Positions 14,435 to 16,801 of a stretch of DNA of 16,801 bases are shown here, piece after piece (position 1 is the stretch's first letter; each line of letters opens with the position of its first letter). The notes beneath the pieces are model-generated. The model searched no databases. It had not been told where the DNA came from and saw only the letters and a program-made list of their open reading frames with translations. Source of the DNA: JBAZWE01 sp041658605 (lineage in GTDB: Bacteria; Actinomycetota; Thermoleophilia; BMS3ABIN01); NCBI GenBank assembly GCA_041658605.1, contig JBAZZU010000040.1, positions 1-16,801 of the forward strand. The letters are read 5' to 3'. A program made the position numbers and the translations under genes.

Positions 14435-14881
14435 TTAAAAATCTATTGGCAGGATGTGATCCTTGTTCAATGCCGTGATGAACTTGTCGGCTTCTTCTTC
14501 CATGTTCTTCTTCTGCATATTGTCCAGCTCTTTCATGATGGACTCACGACCGACACGCGCGTTCTTCAGCAGTTCGCGTACCGTCTCACGATCGACGACC
14601 ATCTCACGCTTGCACAGGCAGTTGGGGCACAGCATCAGGACCTTCCATTCCAGGTCGTTCAGCTGGTACCTCTCTACCGGATATACAAGGCTCGACTTGC
14701 AGAGGGGGCAAGTTTGAAGCTCTGTCTTTTTTCTCTGTAGCTCGGTCATGATTTCCTCAATCACACTTTCGACGGATTCGTCCTCGTCAAAGCAAACAAG
14801 GTCTAACACCTGGCCGTGTGCCAGGATAATCCTCTGTACGAAGAAGTCACTCTTCCTGTTTTCTTGTTCCTTATACACCAA
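14435..14881 (-). CDS. Conserved hypothetical protein with zinc ribbon
   Basis: 148 aa, no confident function. A four-cysteine treble-clef or zinc-ribbon pattern is plain: CPLC (58, 61) and CPNC (85, 88), with a fifth Cys at 90. An acidic N-terminal part precedes it, and a C-terminal helical part 'NMEEEADKFITALNKDHILPIDF' (split at 126-148) resembles the ending of a small zinc-ribbon family I know from actinobacterial genomes. That last block, with its ILP.DF ending, looks conserved. The longest frame starts at TTG 14881, with GTG 14878 next; neither has a clear Shine-Dalgarno, so the start is uncertain by a few residues. It converges on rho and shares its terminator. Confidence 0.78.
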   Translation of the reverse strand: MVYKEQENRKSDFFVQRIILAHGQVLDLVCFDEDESVESVIEEIMTELQRKKTELQTCPLCKSSLVYPVERYQLNDLEWKVLMLCPNCLCKREMVVDRETVRELLKNARVGRESIMKELDNMQKKNMEEEADKFITALNKDHILPIDF

Positions 14882-15150
14882 GCAAATTTGTTAGTTTTCA
14901 TCGTCCCATCGAGACTATTTCAGTCATCGCCCTAAAAGGATTGTCAGGCAGGAAACGGAGAACTACGAAGAAGTCTGCTCCGCCCCGGCCCAACCTTCGA
15001 TAGCTCTATCGGCAGACGGTAAATGTTCCTTAAATGAAGCTTGAGAAAGCATAAAAACGTTGCTGATATGGGGAAAGCCGGAACTGCGATGCTGTGTTTA
15101 AAGGGTTGTAACCGGCGCTACTTCAGGCAAACATAAAACATCCGAGTTGT
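14882..15150. other. Intergenic region, no gene recognised
   Basis: These 269 bases lie between two minus-strand genes and are more AT-rich than the coding DNA. I see no tRNA, no riboswitch I can name and no convincing promoter. CTGACA on the minus strand (14947-14942) could be a -35 box, but no good -10 follows. A GCCGG/CCGGC pair (15076-15080 and 15112-15116) encloses a 31-nt loop and lacks a T run, so it is not a clear terminator. Confidence 0.5.
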
Positions 15151-16347
15151 CTAACGCGGAGGCCAGGGGCAGCAAGGGGGCCATCCTGGCGGAGGTGGCG
15201 GGATATCGCTTTCAGCGGCACCGCTGTCGGCGCCAGAGGCAGGGTTGTTCTTCTTTGATATTGTGCTGCCATAGGTGGCCGACACGGCGAAGGTACCGGT
15301 TCCAGTCGTGGCGTAAGCATCTGTTGTTCCCCTGAAGTGAAATTCGGCTGGCAGTTCGAGATAGCTGCCGTCATTTCCGAAGGCGCTGGATACGCTGACT
15401 GAGATTTCACTGTCTCCCAGGTCATGGATGTTGAGGAGGATACCGGTCGGTTGTACGGAGAAATCGCACTTTTCAGGATTTGATACCCTGATTGATTTGC
15501 CTACCAGGTCAGGGTCATCAAAGGGAACAGACGATTTCAGAAAAACCTGGGATGATCCTGTGGTGGAGAGGGCGCTGGCGTCCGCTGTGAGCAGAAGGGG
15601 CTTTATCACATTGAATGTCTTTTTCTCACCCGCGGCAATGCCGGAGCCGTCCGCGCCGCTTGCGATTACAGCGAGCGTATGTTCGGCGCCCTGCTTGAGG
15701 ACGAAGCTGGGCTCCAGGTTGCCGGACAATCCATCAGCGCCAAGCGTTAATGGCATGGAGGCGGCGCCGTCTATGGAAATCCAGGCGGCAGCGACTGGTT
15801 TGTCGAATGAAAAACTCATGGGAGTCTGCGGCGATATGGCGCTGTTGGGGCTGATCTCTCTGCCTCCCGCCCGGGCGGAGGTCACGGCCAGCGGCTCGAC
15901 CGTGGTGAATGAGGACGAGAACTCACGCACGATGCCGATTGCAGACGTCGTCTTTACATCGACGGTCACCATACTGCCTGAGGCAGGCTGGATGGGCGGG
16001 CTGTATGTGCTGTCTTCAATGTTGTATTCGAGCCATTGCTGTTCTCCGTTGACTGCGACGGAAACTTTGCTGATGGAGGAGAAACGCGGGACCTCGATTC
16101 TGATGATGCCTCCGGATCTTACGGCTGTGGCGTTATTAGCGGGGCTGATTTCAACTCGCGGGATATTAAAAAATATTCCCGCAACAACCGCCGCAACAAG
16201 CAACATGGTTCCCGTGACGATTCCCGTGAGTCGTGAATTCCAGGTCAGAAGTCGTCCCGGGTAAGGTATTCCGTAGCTGCGGTCGCCAGACGGAGCAACA
16301 GCGCCGGACGGTGAAACAGTTGTGTCAGTGAGATCAGATGTGCTCAT
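15151..16347 (-). CDS. Single-pass membrane protein with Ig-like extracellular domains
   Basis: 398 aa from ATG 16347. Residues 1-40 are Ser/Thr/Pro-rich and cytoplasmic, and residues 41-60 form one hydrophobic helix (TGIVTGTMLLVAAVVAGIFF). The rest is Ser/Thr/Val-rich beta sequence. 'VEISPANNATAVRSGGIIRIEV' (split across 66-87) resembles bacterial Ig-like domains of the SbsA/Big_5 kind, and a second repeat begins near 'ISPNSAISPQTPMSFSFDKPV'. The C-terminus is extreme: five prolines, then GWPPCCPWPPR. I infer a cell-envelope protein whose beta domains sit outside. No enzyme motif is seen. The frame extends upstream to 16416, but ATG 16347 leaves only 14 nt overlap with the preceding ORF. No Shine-Dalgarno is seen. 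Confidence 0.68.
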   Translation of the reverse strand: MSTSDLTDTTVSPSGAVAPSGDRSYGIPYPGRLLTWNSRLTGIVTGTMLLVAAVVAGIFFNIPRVEISPANNATAVRSGGIIRIEVPRFSSISKVSVAVNGEQQWLEYNIEDSTYSPPIQPASGSMVTVDVKTTSAIGIVREFSSSFTTVEPLAVTSARAGGREISPNSAISPQTPMSFSFDKPVAAAWISIDGAASMPLTLGADGLSGNLEPSFVLKQGAEHTLAVIASGADGSGIAAGEKKTFNVIKPLLLTADASALSTTGSSQVFLKSSVPFDDPDLVGKSIRVSNPEKCDFSVQPTGILLNIHDLGDSEISVSVSSAFGNDGSYLELPAEFHFRGTTDAYATTGTGTFAVSATYGSTISKKNNPASGADSGAAESDIPPPPPGWPPCCPWPPR

Positions 16348-16660
16348 GCCGAATAATCGGGGCGAGTATCTCGTCCGGGCGATAAGCGGGCGTCTGCCGG
16401 AGGACCATGATCGCATCCACGGTTACACCACCGTTCAGGCAGACGCCCACATCGCCGCGCCAGGGACTACAGTCAGGATGGAAGCGGCCAGCACCGGTTT
16501 CCGAACCCCTGGAAGCTTTGGCCTTCACTGATTTCAGACAGTATTCAATTTCACCCATCAAGGCCATTGAATTCTGTGCCTGAAGGGATTCGATTGTATC
16601 GCTCGCTGTTTCCAGCTTGTTCCGGGCGTAAATATGATCACCTATTCGATTCTGGTTCAA
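16334..16660 (-). CDS. Small hypothetical protein, unrecognised
   Basis: 108 aa from TTG 16660; ATG 16567 is a later alternative giving 77 aa. No family is recognised. Codon choice is normal for this window and the ORF overlaps the next gene start by 14 nt, which suggests an operon. The sequence has an amphipathic N-terminal half (ARNKLETASDTIESLQAQ), then a Cys/Gly-rich middle (HPDCSPW, GVCLNGG). There is no membrane segment. No Shine-Dalgarno precedes either start, and the frame is open upstream as far as the stop of the preceding partial gene. It could therefore be a real small gene or a remnant of a longer frame broken at 16706-16708. Confidence 0.42.
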   Translation of the reverse strand: MNQNRIGDHIYARNKLETASDTIESLQAQNSMALMGEIEYCLKSVKAKASRGSETGAGRFHPDCSPWRGDVGVCLNGGVTVDAIMVLRQTPAYRPDEILAPIIRHEHI

Positions 16661-16705
16661 ATCAAGTCTGACGATTTTTTGGCAATATCGCAGAATGGTC
16701 CCGGC

Positions 16706-16801
16706 TTACACCGAAGTCCGTTTTCCAGATCTTCCGGAAATTCCCAGCCAGAGAGCGACGCCTGTGAGCAAGATGCCAATCACGATCATCAACGGTTTGA
16801 T
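16706..16801 (-). CDS. C-terminal end of a membrane protein (partial)
   Basis: Thirty-one codons run in from the right edge and stop at TAA (16708-16706). They read IKPLMIVIGILLTGVALWLG and then a short basic tail ending KRTSV. This looks like a final transmembrane helix with a positive cytoplasmic end. Too little is present to name a family. It could also be a tiny 28-residue protein starting at ATG 16789, but a truncated longer gene is more likely. Confidence 0.45.
   Translation of the reverse strand: MKPLMIVIGILLTGVALWLGISGRSGKRTSV

Noticed and set aside
15064..15130. Possible structured RNA (riboswitch or tRNA) in the 14882-15150 gap
   Set aside because: GGGTTGTAACC looks a little like a T-arm and GGGGAAAGCCGG a little like a cyclic-di-GMP riboswitch piece, but neither continues into the rest of the consensus on either strand.
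15428..16264. 278-codon plus-strand frame opposite the Ig-like membrane protein
   Set aside because: It has no membrane segment or domain logic, while the minus frame has a clear transmembrane helix followed by Ig-like beta sequence. A plus-strand gene cannot be fully excluded, but it is much less likely.

Overview
The window (about 60% GC by eye) is a dense, mostly plus-strand block of housekeeping genes for cofactor synthesis. It looks like a chromosome segment from a deep-branching, actinobacterial-type bacterium. The clues are the order ftsH-folE-folP-folB-folK, a BirA that carries its own DNA-binding domain, rho directly after a small transaldolase, frequent GTG/TTG starts, and a zinc-ribbon family I associate with Actinomycetota. 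The phylum is inferred; there is no rRNA to confirm it. I see no mobile elements, CRISPR arrays or tRNA genes.

Layout, left to right. 1-302 is the 3' end of ftsH. 312-2689 holds four folate genes (folE, folP, folB, folK). 2696-6109 holds the complete aspartate route to nicotinate mononucleotide (nadA, nadB, nadC), with birA overlapping the end of nadC. A new transcription unit starts near 7140 with bioY (biotin transporter S component) and a DUF1284 cysteine-rich protein. Its promoter overlaps a perfect 11-bp inverted repeat with BirA-operator geometry. coaX (type III pantothenate kinase) follows at 8306, apparently with its own promoter and possibly a leaderless mRNA.

9161-12975 is the most unusual part. 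A calcineurin-like phosphoesterase, a cyclic 2,3-diphosphoglycerate synthetase, a 2-phosphoglycerate kinase with an ATP-cone, and a transaldolase are joined by overlaps of 4, 8 and 1 nt. The kinase and synthetase together are the two known steps from 2-phosphoglycerate to cyclic 2,3-diphosphoglycerate. That compound is best known as a solute and phosphate store in hyperthermophilic methanogens. Finding both steps in a bacterial operon, with a phosphoesterase that could act on the product and an ATP-sensing domain on the first enzyme, suggests a complete synthesis, control and turnover module. rho follows and ends in a textbook terminator.

The right end (14435-16801) lies on the minus strand and is less familiar. 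It holds a conserved-looking zinc-ribbon protein convergent with rho, a single-pass membrane protein with Ig-like extracellular repeats and a proline/cysteine tail, a small hypothetical ORF, and the last 31 codons of a membrane protein that runs off the window.
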